A stretch of DNA of 64,000 nucleotides from an uncultured Alphaproteobacteria bacterium (GCA_902621205.1 CACNLH010000005.1:42872-106871); one strand, 5' to 3'. Positions 26,672-36,093 are shown, counted from the stretch's first letter. Made by a program: numbers and translations. Notes: generated by a model not told the origin, from the letters alone.

Positions 26672-28029
26672 TTTACAGCAGGTATTGATGCCATAGACTC
26701 TTCAAAAGCTTCAGTATCAAATTTATCTTCAGCAAGATTACCTGAAAAATAATCCATATATGCTTGCATATCAAAATGACCATGCCCACAAAGATTAAAC
26801 AAAATAGCTTTTGATTTACCCTCGGCTTTACACTTAAGAGCTTCATCAACAGCACCTTTAATTGCGTGAGTGGCCTCAGGTGCAGGCATGATGCCTTCAG
26901 TTCTGGCAAATTGTATACCGGCTTCTAAGCACTCTTTTTGACCATAAGCTCGAGGTTCCATATGACCATAATGAACCAAGTGAGATAGCATTGGAGACAT
27001 TCCATGATATCTTAGTCCACCTACATGAGTAGGTGATGGCATAAAATCAGAACCTAACGTATGCATCTTTAATAATGGTGCAGATTTTAGAGTGTCACCA
27101 AAGTCATAGGAATACTTACCTTTTGTTAAAGAAGGACAAGAAGATGGCTCAACTGCAATAGCATGAACGTCCTGTTCTCCTCTAAATTTTTTTCCTAAAA
27201 AAGGATTACATAACCCCGAGAAATTACTTCCTCCGCCAGTGCATCCTATAACAATATCAGGATAATCATTAGCCATTTCCATTTGTAAAAGTGCTTCTTG
27301 CCCAATAATTGATTGATGCATTAAAACATGATTAAGAACACTACCTAATGCGTATTTTGTATCATCATTTGTAGCTGCTACTTCTGCTGCTTCAGAGATT
27401 GCTATACCAAGTGAACCTGAACTATTTGGATCTTTTTCAAGTATGGCTCTACCTGAATTTGTTTCATTTGATGGGCTAGCTACAACACTACCACCGTAAC
27501 TTTCAATTATTGCTCTTCTGTAAGGTTTTTGATCATAGCTAACTTTTACCATGAATACTTTTATCTCTATTCCAAATACAGCTCCAGCATAACTTAATGC
27601 TGTTCCCCATTGACCAGCGCCAGTTTCAGTTGCTATTTTTTTTACACCTGCTTCTTTATTATAAAAAGCCTGAGCTAATGCAGTATTCGGTTTATGACTT
27701 CCTGACGGACTGGCTCCTTCGTATTTGTAATAAATTCTGGCTGGTGTATCTAATGCTTTCTCTAAAGCTCTAGCCCTTACCAGCGGCGTAGATCTCCAAC
27801 GACTGTAAGCCTCTAAAACTGGCCCAGGTATATCAATATATCTGTCTTGGGTAACCTCTTGCATTATTAATTCCATTGGAAATAAAGGCGCTAAGTCATC
27901 GGGACCTATTGGCTGTTTTGTTCCTGGATTTAAGGGTGGGCTCATAGGCTCTTTTAAATCCGCTCCCAGGTTGTACCACTGTTTTGGCACATCACTGTCT
28001 TTTAAAAAAAATTTACTATCCTCACTCAT
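26668..28029 (-). CDS. TrpB2-type tryptophan synthase beta-like enzyme
   Basis: PLP enzyme related to tryptophan synthase beta. The PLP lysine is Lys113 in GASPSGSHKPNTA, the glycine-rich phosphate loop is GCTGGGSNF, and GAGQWGTALS lies near 140. At 453 residues with a long N-terminal section (PLFPMELIMQE) it belongs to the TrpB2 group, which generally acts without TrpA; none is adjacent here. It may make tryptophan from free indole and serine. A DMT transporter gene precedes it by 44 bp. Confidence 0.9.
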   Translation of the reverse strand: MSEDSKFFLKDSDVPKQWYNLGADLKEPMSPPLNPGTKQPIGPDDLAPLFPMELIMQEVTQDRYIDIPGPVLEAYSRWRSTPLVRARALEKALDTPARIYYKYEGASPSGSHKPNTALAQAFYNKEAGVKKIATETGAGQWGTALSYAGAVFGIEIKVFMVKVSYDQKPYRRAIIESYGGSVVASPSNETNSGRAILEKDPNSSGSLGIAISEAAEVAATNDDTKYALGSVLNHVLMHQSIIGQEALLQMEMANDYPDIVIGCTGGGSNFSGLCNPFLGKKFRGEQDVHAIAVEPSSCPSLTKGKYSYDFGDTLKSAPLLKMHTLGSDFMPSPTHVGGLRYHGMSPMLSHLVHYGHMEPRAYGQKECLEAGIQFARTEGIMPAPEATHAIKGAVDEALKCKAEGKSKAILFNLCGHGHFDMQAYMDYFSGNLAEDKFDTEAFEESMASIPAVN

Positions 28030-28073
28030 AATGGAGAATTTTATTGTATTTGTTAGATAAAAAGTAGAATTAT

Positions 28074-28985
28074 TTATTCACTATAAAACCTATTTAATGC
28101 TGCTTCCTTGTTAATTAAGGGTAAAAGTTGTGCTACGAGCACACCAATAAGTATTAAAAAACACCCAAAAATCTGAACATTTGTCAAAAATTGAGAAAGA
28201 ATAACCCAAGCTGCCAACGATCCAAATACTCCCTCAAGAGAAAATGTAATCGCTGCTGTGGAGGGTTTTACATACCTTTGACCAAAAACTTGCAGAGTAT
28301 AAGCTATTCCACTTGACATTACACCTACATATAAAAGTTCAAAGATTTCTTTTGATATTCCATCAATAGTAGGATTCTCAAAAATGAATATAAATGGCAA
28401 ACTATAAAAAAAACATAATAGAAATTGAGATGACGCCAAAGTAAATGGTGCATTTATAATTTCAAAGTATTCATCAATTAAAATGCAATGTATTGCAAAA
28501 AATAAAGCACATACAATTACAAGTATATCAGCAAATTGTGCTTCAAAACTATTTTCAAGAGTTAAGTAATAAGACCCTACGAGGCATACTGATACAGATA
28601 ACCATATACTCCAGTGTATTTTCTTTTTTAAAAATAATCTCGATATTATAGGAACAAATGGAACATATAATATAGTTAAGAAAGCTGCATTTCCTACTTT
28701 AGTATACTGTAAAGCGTATTGTTGAAGGTAAGTTCCCAATAATAAACTTAAACCAGTTAAAAGAACTATGAATATAAATTTTTTTTTATTTTTAAGATTT
28801 TTAATTTTATTTATTTCATAAAAAGCAAAAGGTAAAACTATTATTCCACCAATTAAAAAACGCATATTTGTAAAAGTTAGTGGACCAATAAATTCCATTC
28901 CTGTAGTTTGAGCCACAAATGCAGTACCCCAAATTATTGATGCTACTATGAGACATAAAGTAGATAAGAAATGTTTGGAGTTCAT
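28074..28985 (-). CDS. EamA/DMT-family transporter
   Basis: A ten-segment drug/metabolite transporter, 303 residues, made of two EamA repeats (about 10-140 and 150-290). The start SIIWGTAFVAQ and the second-repeat pattern GVMSSGIAYTLQVFGQRYVKPSTAA, here named by its ends GVMSSGIAY and KPSTAAI, are typical. Substrate unknown; amino acids or related exports are common. It lies between tRNA-Asn and trpB2 on the same strand, so a link with tryptophan or indole is possible but unproven. Confidence 0.9.
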   Translation of the reverse strand: MNSKHFLSTLCLIVASIIWGTAFVAQTTGMEFIGPLTFTNMRFLIGGIIVLPFAFYEINKIKNLKNKKKFIFIVLLTGLSLLLGTYLQQYALQYTKVGNAAFLTILYVPFVPIISRLFLKKKIHWSIWLSVSVCLVGSYYLTLENSFEAQFADILVIVCALFFAIHCILIDEYFEIINAPFTLASSQFLLCFFYSLPFIFIFENPTIDGISKEIFELLYVGVMSSGIAYTLQVFGQRYVKPSTAAITFSLEGVFGSLAAWVILSQFLTNVQIFGCFLILIGVLVAQLLPLINKEAALNRFYSE

Positions 28986-28992
28986 AAGAAAC

Positions 28993-29067
28993 TGGCTCCG
29001 CAGGTAGGATTCGAACCTACGACCTGTCGGTTAACAGCCGAATGCTCTACCGCTGAGCTACTGCGGA
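28993..29067 (-). tRNA. tRNA-Asn (anticodon GTT)
   Basis: Read on the reverse strand, TCCGCAG (29067-29061) pairs with CTGCGGA (29003-28997). The anticodon loop CTGTTAA is flanked by TCGG and CCGA, giving GTT. D-arm AGCTCAGCGGTAGAGC and T-loop GTTCGAATC are standard, and GCCA closes the 3' end, so CCA is encoded. The opposite strand carries a chance reading frame that is not a gene. Confidence 0.97.
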
Positions 29068-29170
29068 ACGTTGCATCAAACTACAATAATTTTTTAATTT
29101 TTCAATTAGCATTTTCTAATTCAATTTTAAAAATATTTTTCAATGATATTAGGGTTTATTTGGATATAAT

Positions 29171-29434
29171 ATGTTGATGGAAAAAATTATTTCACCTTGT
29201 ATATCAATTTGCAAAACAGATCCATCTACCGGATATTGTTATGGATGTGCTAGAACTTCTGAAGAAAAAGCGATATGGAAAGACGAAAATACGACAAATG
29301 AATGGAAAATAAATAATATTTCCGAGTTAAAAAATAGACTTTCTGGTTGGCAATTATCATCATTTGAGGAGTCATATGATTTTAAAATAAAAAACGGAAT
29401 ATCTTTAGCAAAGCACAAAATGATGAATAAATGA
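29171..29434 (+). CDS. DUF1289 family protein
   Basis: An 87-residue protein with the DUF1289 cysteine pattern SPCISICKTD then GYCYGCART (four Cys, probably metal-binding) near the N-terminus, followed by EKAIW. The family's role is unknown; it is common in Proteobacteria. It starts a compact forward run: the GFA gene overlaps it by 4 bp, then hydrolase, acyl-CoA synthetase and exonuclease follow with similar overlaps. Confidence 0.85.
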   Translation: MLMEKIISPCISICKTDPSTGYCYGCARTSEEKAIWKDENTTNEWKINNISELKNRLSGWQLSSFEESYDFKIKNGISLAKHKMMNK

Positions 29435-29853
29435 AAAAAATTAAAGGCTCGTGTCTTTGCAAGAAAATTACCTTTGAGATTAAAAATGAATGTAGATACT
29501 CAGTTTTTTGCCATTGCCAGATGTGCCAGGCTTCAAATGCTGAATTTAGTTCTTATACAAAAGTAAAAAAAAATAATCTAAATTTTAAAAGTAAAAAAAC
29601 TTTAAAATGGTTTGTTTCTAGTAAACATTTTAAAAGAGGTTTTTGTTCAATTTGTGGAAGTTCATTATTTTTTCAAAAAAAATCTTCAGATGATTATATC
29701 TCGATATCAACAGGTACCTTAAATAAAAATATACCTTCTATTGGCCATATTTTTTACAAATATAAAAAATCAAAAATTAATTTTTCTAAATTAAAAAAAT
29801 TTCCTCAATCTGCCCAAGGATATTTTGATAAGTTTATTTACAGAATTAAATGA
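29431..29853 (+). CDS. GFA/CENP-V family zinc-binding protein
   Basis: Homologues bind zinc and include glutathione-dependent formaldehyde-activating enzyme, but most have no proven reaction. The cysteine pattern is complete: GSCLCKKI at the N-terminus, CHCQMCQ near residue 28 and GFCSICGSS near residue 70. The 140-residue length is normal. Overlaps its neighbours by 4 bp at both ends. Confidence 0.85.
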   Translation: MKKIKGSCLCKKITFEIKNECRYSVFCHCQMCQASNAEFSSYTKVKKNNLNFKSKKTLKWFVSSKHFKRGFCSICGSSLFFQKKSSDDYISISTGTLNKNIPSIGHIFYKYKKSKINFSKLKKFPQSAQGYFDKFIYRIK

Positions 29854-30668
29854 ATTACTCATTAACAATCAAGATTATCTTAATATTACTATTTATATAC
29901 CTTTTAATTATCTTTTATGTTTTTACTAAACAAAGATCTCTTCTTTATGTCCCTCAAATTGATAATTATGATGATGAATTACTAATCATTCCCGTGGAAC
30001 AAGTATTTATTGAAAATAGCTCAAATATAAAATTAAGGTCAATTTTTTATAAACATCCATCTAATACTAAAACTACATTACTAATGTTTCACGGTAATGC
30101 TGGTCCCATCGAAAATAGATTTTATAAAATTAACAAATTATCAAAATATGACCAAAATATTTTACTTATTTCTTGGAGATCATATAGTGGTAATGATGGT
30201 GAACCTACTGAGGATGGTTTATATGATGACGCTAGAAGTGCTATAAAATGGCTTGAAGAAAAAAATATTTCTAAAAAAGACATCATTATTTATGGAGAAT
30301 CTTTAGGAACTGCTGTTAGTATAGAAATAGCCCAGAATAATAATTTTAAGGGTCTAATTCTAGAGGCGCCCTTTACTTCAATGATTGATGCTGCTAAATT
30401 TCATTATCCATATCTTCCTGTTTCAATCATGCTTAAAGATAAGTATTTAAGTGATAAAAAGATTAAAAACGTTATTTCTCCTATATTTATTATGCACGCC
30501 ACAGGGGATGATATTGTTCCATTTAGAATGGGTGAAAAAATGTACAAATTAGCAAATTCACCTAAAAGTAGTTATTTCGTTGATGAGAATGAACATTTAG
30601 TAACTTATGATGAAAATTTAATGAATAAGATGGATGAGTTTTATGAAACTATAATTAATAATGAATAA
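29850..30668 (+). CDS. Membrane-anchored alpha/beta hydrolase (BEM46/YfhR-like)
   Basis: A serine hydrolase of unknown substrate. One N-terminal membrane segment (about 5-26) precedes the fold; FHGNAGPIENR gives the oxyanion region, the nucleophile is in YGESLGTAVS (GxSxG), the acid in ATGDDIVPF and the histidine probably in NEHLVTY. The 272-residue length and the strand before RSLLYVPQ match the BEM46 group. It overlaps the acyl-CoA synthetase by 8 bp, so a lipid-related role is a fair guess. Confidence 0.85.
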   Translation: MNYSLTIKIILILLFIYLLIIFYVFTKQRSLLYVPQIDNYDDELLIIPVEQVFIENSSNIKLRSIFYKHPSNTKTTLLMFHGNAGPIENRFYKINKLSKYDQNILLISWRSYSGNDGEPTEDGLYDDARSAIKWLEEKNISKKDIIIYGESLGTAVSIEIAQNNNFKGLILEAPFTSMIDAAKFHYPYLPVSIMLKDKYLSDKKIKNVISPIFIMHATGDDIVPFRMGEKMYKLANSPKSSYFVDENEHLVTYDENLMNKMDEFYETIINNE

Positions 30669-32364
30669 ATTTAATAATCTTCCAGAACTATTTTATTTTC
30701 AAGCAGATAAGAACGAAAATAATCAACACTTACTAAAACTCGACTCAAACAATCAAGTTATCTCAATGAGTTGGTTAGAGACAAAAAATCTAACAACGAA
30801 AATACACAATTTTTTAGCAAACAAATATTTAGGTGAGTTAGAGAGAGTTTTATTGGTTTCAGAAAATAGACCTGAATGGATGGCCTCTGATATCGCTATA
30901 ATGTCTAATAAACTTATTTGTGTTCCCAACTATACAACTTATACATCAAGAGATTTTGAGCATATATTAAATGACTCTCAGCCTGTTGGTTTAATAGTTT
31001 CAAATAAAAATTTACTTCAGACTATTTTAACTGCTAGCGAAAAAGTTAAATATAATTTCAAATTTATCTTATGTTTTGATTATTTTGAAAATAATTCAAT
31101 TTCAAATTTAGTATTTTTAAATGACTTAACAGACGACAATAATGATAATAACAGAGAAAAAATTAAAGAAATTAAGCGCAAAGATCCAGCTTGCATTATT
31201 TACACGTCAGGTACACAAGGATTACCGAAAGGTGTTATTTTAAGTCATGGGGGAATTTTAAGTAATTGTGAAGGAGCGTATGAACTTCTTAAAACTATAA
31301 AGAGTCCAGATTTAACTTTTCTTACTTGGTTACCTTTATCTCATTCATACGAGCATGCAGTTCAATTTGTTCAGATTATTTTAGAAGCAAAAGTATTTTA
31401 TAATAAAAGTATTGAAACACTTCTGCCTACAGTAAAAATTGCACAACCTCATATAATGACTGCTGTTCCAAGATTTTATAATAATCTCCATGCAAAAATG
31501 ATGATTAATCTGAAAAATCAGTCTAATTTTAAACAAAATTTATTTAATAAGACTATCCAGTTAGGAACAAAAAAATTTAAAAATATTAAATTAAGTTTTA
31601 GTGAAAATTTAATTAACCTCATATTAGATAAATTAGTGAGAAAAAAAGTAAATAACAATTTTGGTGGCAGATTAGAGGCTTTTATATCAGGTGGAGGACC
31701 TCTTGATAGTCAAGTAGGGGAGGCGCTTAATGCCCTTGGTTTAAAAACTTTACAAGGTTATGGTTTAACAGAAACCTCACCAGTTGTAAGCTGTAATTTA
31801 TTAAATAAAGTAAAAGTTGATACAGTTGGTCCTATATTTCCTGGAGTTGAAGTTAAATTAGCAGAAGATGGTGAAATATTAGTTAAAGGGGAGAACCTTA
31901 TGCTGGGCTATTGGAATAATAAAGAAGCTACTGAGCAAACAATAAAAGATGGTTGGCTCCATACGGGGGATATTGGTGAATTTGATGAGGACAATTATCT
32001 TAAAATTACAGATCGTAAAAAAGATATAATAGTTTCTCTAGGAGGTGACAATATTGCACCATCTAAGATTGAAAATCTATTAACTTTATCTCCTGAGATA
32101 GAACAAGCCTGTGTCTTTGGTGAACAAAAGAATTATATTGCAGCATTATTAGTATTAAACTCAGAGAGTAAATCTAGTGATGAAGATATTCAAAGATATA
32201 TTGATGAACTAAATAAAGACTTAACTCAACCAGAAAAAATAAAAAAGTTTATCTTTATTAATGAGCCTTTTAGTATTGAAAATAACCTAATGACTCCGAC
32301 AATGAAAGTTAGGAGACATGAAGTACAAAAAAAATATCAAAATCAAATTGATCAATTATTTTAA
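30661..32364 (+). CDS. Long-chain acyl-CoA synthetase (AMP-forming)
   Basis: Activates fatty acids through acyl-adenylate to acyl-CoA. The AMP-binding P-loop is IIYTSGTQGLPKGV, followed by LPLSHSYEH, GYGLTETSP, the DGWLHTGDIG motif and DRKKDIIV hinge near residue 460. At 567 residues it is closer to the FAA1/FadD15-like membrane-associated type than to E. coli FadD. Exact chain length cannot be told. Coupled to the hydrolase (8-bp overlap) and to the exonuclease (1-base overlap). Confidence 0.9.
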   Translation: MNKFNNLPELFYFQADKNENNQHLLKLDSNNQVISMSWLETKNLTTKIHNFLANKYLGELERVLLVSENRPEWMASDIAIMSNKLICVPNYTTYTSRDFEHILNDSQPVGLIVSNKNLLQTILTASEKVKYNFKFILCFDYFENNSISNLVFLNDLTDDNNDNNREKIKEIKRKDPACIIYTSGTQGLPKGVILSHGGILSNCEGAYELLKTIKSPDLTFLTWLPLSHSYEHAVQFVQIILEAKVFYNKSIETLLPTVKIAQPHIMTAVPRFYNNLHAKMMINLKNQSNFKQNLFNKTIQLGTKKFKNIKLSFSENLINLILDKLVRKKVNNNFGGRLEAFISGGGPLDSQVGEALNALGLKTLQGYGLTETSPVVSCNLLNKVKVDTVGPIFPGVEVKLAEDGEILVKGENLMLGYWNNKEATEQTIKDGWLHTGDIGEFDEDNYLKITDRKKDIIVSLGGDNIAPSKIENLLTLSPEIEQACVFGEQKNYIAALLVLNSESKSSDEDIQRYIDELNKDLTQPEKIKKFIFINEPFSIENNLMTPTMKVRRHEVQKKYQNQIDQLF

Positions 32365-32864
32365 TGCAATTATTTGCAGCTATAGATTTTGAAACAGCCA
32401 CTAGTGAGAGAACATCGGCATGCGCTATTGGATATGTAATATTTAATAAAACTAAAATTATTAAAAAAGTCTCCCATTTAATAAGACCACCTAAACCTGA
32501 AGTTCATTTTACAGATATTCATGGTTTAACATGGGATATGTTAAAGAAAGCTAAAACATTTGATAAAGTGTGGCGCCAAATTAAGAGTGAATTATCAGCT
32601 GTTGATTACTTTTTTGCACATAATGCACCTTTTGATCGATCTGTCCTGCACTCCTGTTGTTATTTTTATAATATTGAACTACCTAAACAGGAATTTAAAG
32701 ATACTGTTGCAATTGCAAGAAAATATTGGGAATTTGAAAACAACAAACTAAACACAGTATGTAAAAATTTAAGAATTCCTTTAAATCATCACGATGCATT
32801 ATCAGATGCCAAAGGATGTGCTTTGATAGCTATTGAGGCTTTTAAAAAAGGTTATTTTATCTAA
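32364..32864 (+). CDS. DnaQ-like 3'-5' exonuclease domain protein (DEDDh)
   Basis: A free-standing 166-residue exonuclease domain. The motifs are AAIDFETAT (Exo I), AHNAPFDRSVL (Exo II) and HHDALSDAKGC (Exo III with His), which hold the DEDDh metal and catalytic residues. It lacks polymerase III-binding parts, so it is more like a general proofreading or RNA/DNA-trimming nuclease than DnaQ itself. Converges on the MFS gene with an 8-bp overlap. Confidence 0.85.
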   Translation: MQLFAAIDFETATSERTSACAIGYVIFNKTKIIKKVSHLIRPPKPEVHFTDIHGLTWDMLKKAKTFDKVWRQIKSELSAVDYFFAHNAPFDRSVLHSCCYFYNIELPKQEFKDTVAIARKYWEFENNKLNTVCKNLRIPLNHHDALSDAKGCALIAIEAFKKGYFI

Positions 32865-34050
32865 TTTTATTACCTATAAAGCTCATAGAAGAAAAAATAA
32901 TTATTAAGGCAAGGCTCATATAAATTAAGGTGTTAATCGAATTTGTCTTATCCAATATCAAACCGTATAAGAAAGGGGAGGCTGCTGAGGCTAAAACACC
33001 AAAAAATGTCAAAAGGGCCCTTATTGCGCCTAGGTTTTTGACTCCATACATTTCTGCCCACAAAGAATTAGACAAATTTTCAGTAAAGCCATTTGATAAT
33101 CCAAGTCCTGCCATGTAAAGATATAATACAAATATATGATTTGAAAATAACATCACAATAAATATTAAAGCCATGGGAATTAAGTGAAATGTGATTACGC
33201 TCCTACCAGAAAATTTATCGACTAACAAACCAGAAACTAATGAACCACCAATTCCACAGATTGCATAAAAAATAAAACTTTGCGCAATATCTAACATTTT
33301 CCAATTATTTAATTGCCCAATAAATACTTGATGAAATAAAAAACCAGTTACTGTAAATGACATCAATAATGTAAGAGGTAAATAAAGATAAAATTTAAGA
33401 TCTTTTAAAACATCTCTTCTTCTCCAAGAAAATGAATTTTGTATATCTTCATTCTCAAACCCAGTTTCACTTTGAAAATTTTTTTTATTTAATAGGTAGT
33501 AAAAAATTACCCCAAAAAAAATTATTATAAATATAGATGAACTAAACCAGGTAACTCTCCAGCCAAAAGTTAATATTAAAATTACTACTACAAATGGATA
33601 AATCATTTCACCAAAAGAAAATCCAAATCCAGATATAGCTAATGCTTTTCCTCTATTAGCTTTAAAGTATCTTGCCACGGTTGTTCTAGAAGTGTGTCCC
33701 AAGAGCCCTTGTCCAAAAAGTCTTAAAAAATAAATTACAAAAAAAAGAAGAATTACATTAAACACAATACTTGCAAAAAAACATGTTATTGAAAGACCTA
33801 ATACAATTACTAAAGTGTATTTTTTGAGAGGGACTGTATCTATAAGTTTACCAGCCCATATAATAGTTAACGCACTTAAAATTGTAGCTATTGAATACAG
33901 ACTGCCAAATTGAGTATTACTTAAATTAAATGTTTCTCTAAAATCCTCACTAAAAAGAGAGATAAAAAATGTTTGTCCAAATCCTGATGCGAATGCTATT
34001 AAAAAGCCAAATATTAATAAATTTGAATTTTTATTTATAAAATTAATCAA
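32857..34050 (-). CDS. Major facilitator superfamily transporter
   Basis: A 397-residue permease with about twelve hydrophobic segments. The loop between segments 2 and 3 reads AGKLIDTVPLKK (MFS GxxxDrxg type), and TRTTVARYFKANRGKALAISGFG, named by ARYFKANRGKALA, resembles the oxalate/formate or monocarboxylate porter group. Substrate unknown. It is divergent from the AhpD-like gene with a 62-bp gap, the likely site of both promoters. Confidence 0.87.
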   Translation of the reverse strand: MINFINKNSNLLIFGFLIAFASGFGQTFFISLFSEDFRETFNLSNTQFGSLYSIATILSALTIIWAGKLIDTVPLKKYTLVIVLGLSITCFFASIVFNVILLFFVIYFLRLFGQGLLGHTSRTTVARYFKANRGKALAISGFGFSFGEMIYPFVVVILILTFGWRVTWFSSSIFIIIFFGVIFYYLLNKKNFQSETGFENEDIQNSFSWRRRDVLKDLKFYLYLPLTLLMSFTVTGFLFHQVFIGQLNNWKMLDIAQSFIFYAICGIGGSLVSGLLVDKFSGRSVITFHLIPMALIFIVMLFSNHIFVLYLYMAGLGLSNGFTENLSNSLWAEMYGVKNLGAIRALLTFFGVLASAASPFLYGLILDKTNSINTLIYMSLALIIIFSSMSFIGNKIR

Positions 34051-34112
34051 AACAAAAGGGATATTATGATTAAATAACTATATATCAATTATAATAAAGA
34101 AAGGTACCACTG

Positions 34113-34520
34113 GTGAGCACAATAAAAAGAACTGATGATGATAATCATCCAATTATAAAGGAAGTCTATGAAGACATTAAACAATCAAGAAACACAACTT
34201 ATATAGGTAATTTTTGGAAATATTTAGCATTCGACCCTCAATTACTAAAAAATGTTTGGAGTGACGTTAAAGATTTAATGGTTAAACAAACCATAATCCC
34301 AAATAAAACTAAAGAGATGATTTATATGGCAGTCTCTATAACAAATAATTGCTCGTATTGCACGCACTCACACACAGCTGCAGCAAAAAAACTTGGGATG
34401 ACTGAAGAAGAACATTCAGAATTTTTAAATATTGTAGCTCTTGCAGCAAAAACAAATCAATTGGTCAATAGTATACAAGTGCCAGTAGATGAAATATTTG
34501 ATGAAGATATAGAAAAATAA
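34113..34520 (+). CDS. AhpD-like / carboxymuconolactone decarboxylase family protein
   Basis: An all-helical 135-residue protein with the redox motif NNCSYCTHSH: Cys80, Cys83 and His87. That pattern suggests a peroxidase or disulfide reductase role like AhpD, not decarboxylation. The start is GTG at 34113. It lies between a divergent MFS gene and a candidate 33-residue membrane peptide gene. No AhpC is adjacent. Confidence 0.87.
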   Translation: MSTIKRTDDDNHPIIKEVYEDIKQSRNTTYIGNFWKYLAFDPQLLKNVWSDVKDLMVKQTIIPNKTKEMIYMAVSITNNCSYCTHSHTAAAKKLGMTEEEHSEFLNIVALAAKTNQLVNSIQVPVDEIFDEDIEK

Positions 34521-34524
34521 TCCA

Positions 34525-34626
34525 ATGGAATTTTTAATATGGTTTTGGAATGCAGGTGAACTTCTGATGATTATAGGTATTGGGATTATTATAATTGGAT
34601 TATTATTTTATAGAAAAAAAAAATAA
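34525..34626 (+). CDS. Candidate 33-residue single-span membrane peptide
   Basis: ATG at 34525, 4 bp after the AhpD-like stop, opens a frame of 33 codons to TAA at 34624. The predicted peptide has a short aromatic front (MEFLIWFWNAGEL), a run of about 16 isoleucine, glycine and leucine residues (positions 14-29) and a positive end (RKKK), a classic single-span topology. No Shine-Dalgarno stands out. AT-rich DNA can produce such frames by chance, so this is tentative. Confidence 0.4.
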   Translation: MEFLIWFWNAGELLMIIGIGIIIIGLLFYRKKK

Positions 34627-34689
34627 ATATTTAAGTTATTTATTAAATTATTTTATTTATGATCCCCAGAATTATTATAATATTGATTA

Positions 34690-34929
34690 ATGTATTACGA
34701 TGATGATAATGATGACGATAATACGTTGTTAGGCAGACTTACTGAGCTAAATAGAGCCCTAAGTCAAATGATGAGAAACACCAGCGAAAGAAATATTGTT
34801 GAAAAGTTACATACTTACCAACTTGCTATAAAAAAAACTCTAAAAATTATGACTAAAAAACAGCTTAGTACTATTTCCGAGTCCTCCAATGAATACGAAG
34901 ATAGATTAGAACGAGGTGACTTTGACTAA
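34690..34929 (+). CDS. Small acidic-start protein, unknown function
   Basis: Not recognised. The 79-residue product begins with an aspartate-rich stretch (YYDDDNDDD), has a helical middle (LTELNRALSQMMRN to LKIMTKKQL) and an acidic end. It looks soluble and coiled. A TATAAT at 34676-34681 lies only 8 bp before the ATG and no Shine-Dalgarno is seen, so a leaderless or near-leaderless message is possible. It is convergent with the GTP cyclohydrolase gene after a 4-bp gap. Confidence 0.55.
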   Translation: MYYDDDNDDDNTLLGRLTELNRALSQMMRNTSERNIVEKLHTYQLAIKKTLKIMTKKQLSTISESSNEYEDRLERGDFD

Positions 34930-34933
34930 ATTT

Positions 34934-36052
34934 TTAGTCTAAATTTTTAAAACCGTAACCTGATTTTTTTACTCTTGTTTTAAAATAATTCTTATTAAAC
35001 TTATTAATTGTTGGTTTAGTATTAATTTGTTTGGCAATTTTAATGCCAGCTTTTTTAAGAGAAGAAACCTTTGTAAAATTATTTGTGATAATATTAACTT
35101 TATTTACTTTCAATAACTTAAGTATCTTAGCGGCAATATTAAAATCTCTTTCATCATCTAAAAAACCTATGTTGTGATCAGCATCAATAGTATCTAAGCC
35201 TTTTGACTGAAGAGAATAGGCCCTCATTTTATTGGCTAGTCCTATACCTCTGCCTTCTTGATCTAAATAAAGGATAATACCTCCTTTATTTTTAACCATA
35301 TAGTTTAAAGAGTTATTTAATTGCTCTCCGCAATCGCATTTTCTAGAGTGAAATATATCTCCAGTAAAACAAGCTGAGTGAATTCTAAGGTTTGTTGGTT
35401 GTTTTAAATTTTTTGGTTTAATTATGATTGCGATATGCCTTCTAGCACCAATATATGACTTAAAAATATTAAAAGTAGTAGATGCAACATTTGGTAAGGG
35501 CACATTTGCACTTGAAACTAATCTGATACTATTAGTTATAAATTTATTCTGATTTTTTAACTCTTTGTGGTTAAATCTTAATAGACCAAGTTGTAATATT
35601 AGATTATCAATATTTTTATAGTATTTAGAATTTATTTTTTTAAATACAAGTGAAGGTATTACCTTCGCATTTTTAGCTATATCTAAACAGACATTATGGA
35701 AGTCTTTACTTTTGATATAAGGTTCATCTTTAAATAATATTTTATTTTGATCAGATACAGGGTTAATGAATAAACTTAATAAAGATTTGTTTGATATTTT
35801 TTCATTTATTTTTAAAAAAATATTTGTTGATACTTTATTTTCAAATATTGATTTTGCTTTTTGTTTTGTGATTAAAAGATATTTGTCTTTTTGTAGGTAT
35901 TGATTGAATTGATTTAGAATTTTATTGTCTGAATGTTCAATATTAAAGAACATCCAATAATTTTTATTTTCTTTGATAACTATTGGTCTTCCGGTTCTAA
36001 GCTCATTGATAGCTCTATCAATAAATGTGCCAAAATTTGATTTTAAACTCAT
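34934..36052 (-). CDS. GTP cyclohydrolase II with degenerate RibB-like N-terminal domain
   Basis: GTP cyclohydrolase II opens the GTP ring, giving formate and a diaminopyrimidine ribosyl phosphate. The C-terminal domain (about 175-372) is intact: zinc cysteines 228, 239 and 241 in IHSACFTGD and SRKCDCGEQL, DQEGRGIGL at 264-272, and GFLDDERD. The N-terminal 170 residues resemble DHBP synthase only at the start (LRTGRPIVI); the acidic catalytic loop (DRENEGD) is absent, so RibB activity is unlikely. It flanks a set of pterin-type genes rather than ribE/ribH, which suggests a specialised role. Confidence 0.88.
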   Translation of the reverse strand: MSLKSNFGTFIDRAINELRTGRPIVIKENKNYWMFFNIEHSDNKILNQFNQYLQKDKYLLITKQKAKSIFENKVSTNIFLKINEKISNKSLLSLFINPVSDQNKILFKDEPYIKSKDFHNVCLDIAKNAKVIPSLVFKKINSKYYKNIDNLILQLGLLRFNHKELKNQNKFITNSIRLVSSANVPLPNVASTTFNIFKSYIGARRHIAIIIKPKNLKQPTNLRIHSACFTGDIFHSRKCDCGEQLNNSLNYMVKNKGGIILYLDQEGRGIGLANKMRAYSLQSKGLDTIDADHNIGFLDDERDFNIAAKILKLLKVNKVNIITNNFTKVSSLKKAGIKIAKQINTKPTINKFNKNYFKTRVKKSGYGFKNLD

Positions 36053-36093
36053 AGACTATATATATACTCAATAGTACTTGATACAGATGAAAA

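Noticed and set aside
28971..29177. Forward 68-codon reading frame starting MFGVHKKLAPQVGFEPTT
   Set aside because: It runs through the complement of the tRNA-Asn gene. Frames reading VGFEPTTCRL-like text are a known artefact of translating tRNA complements.
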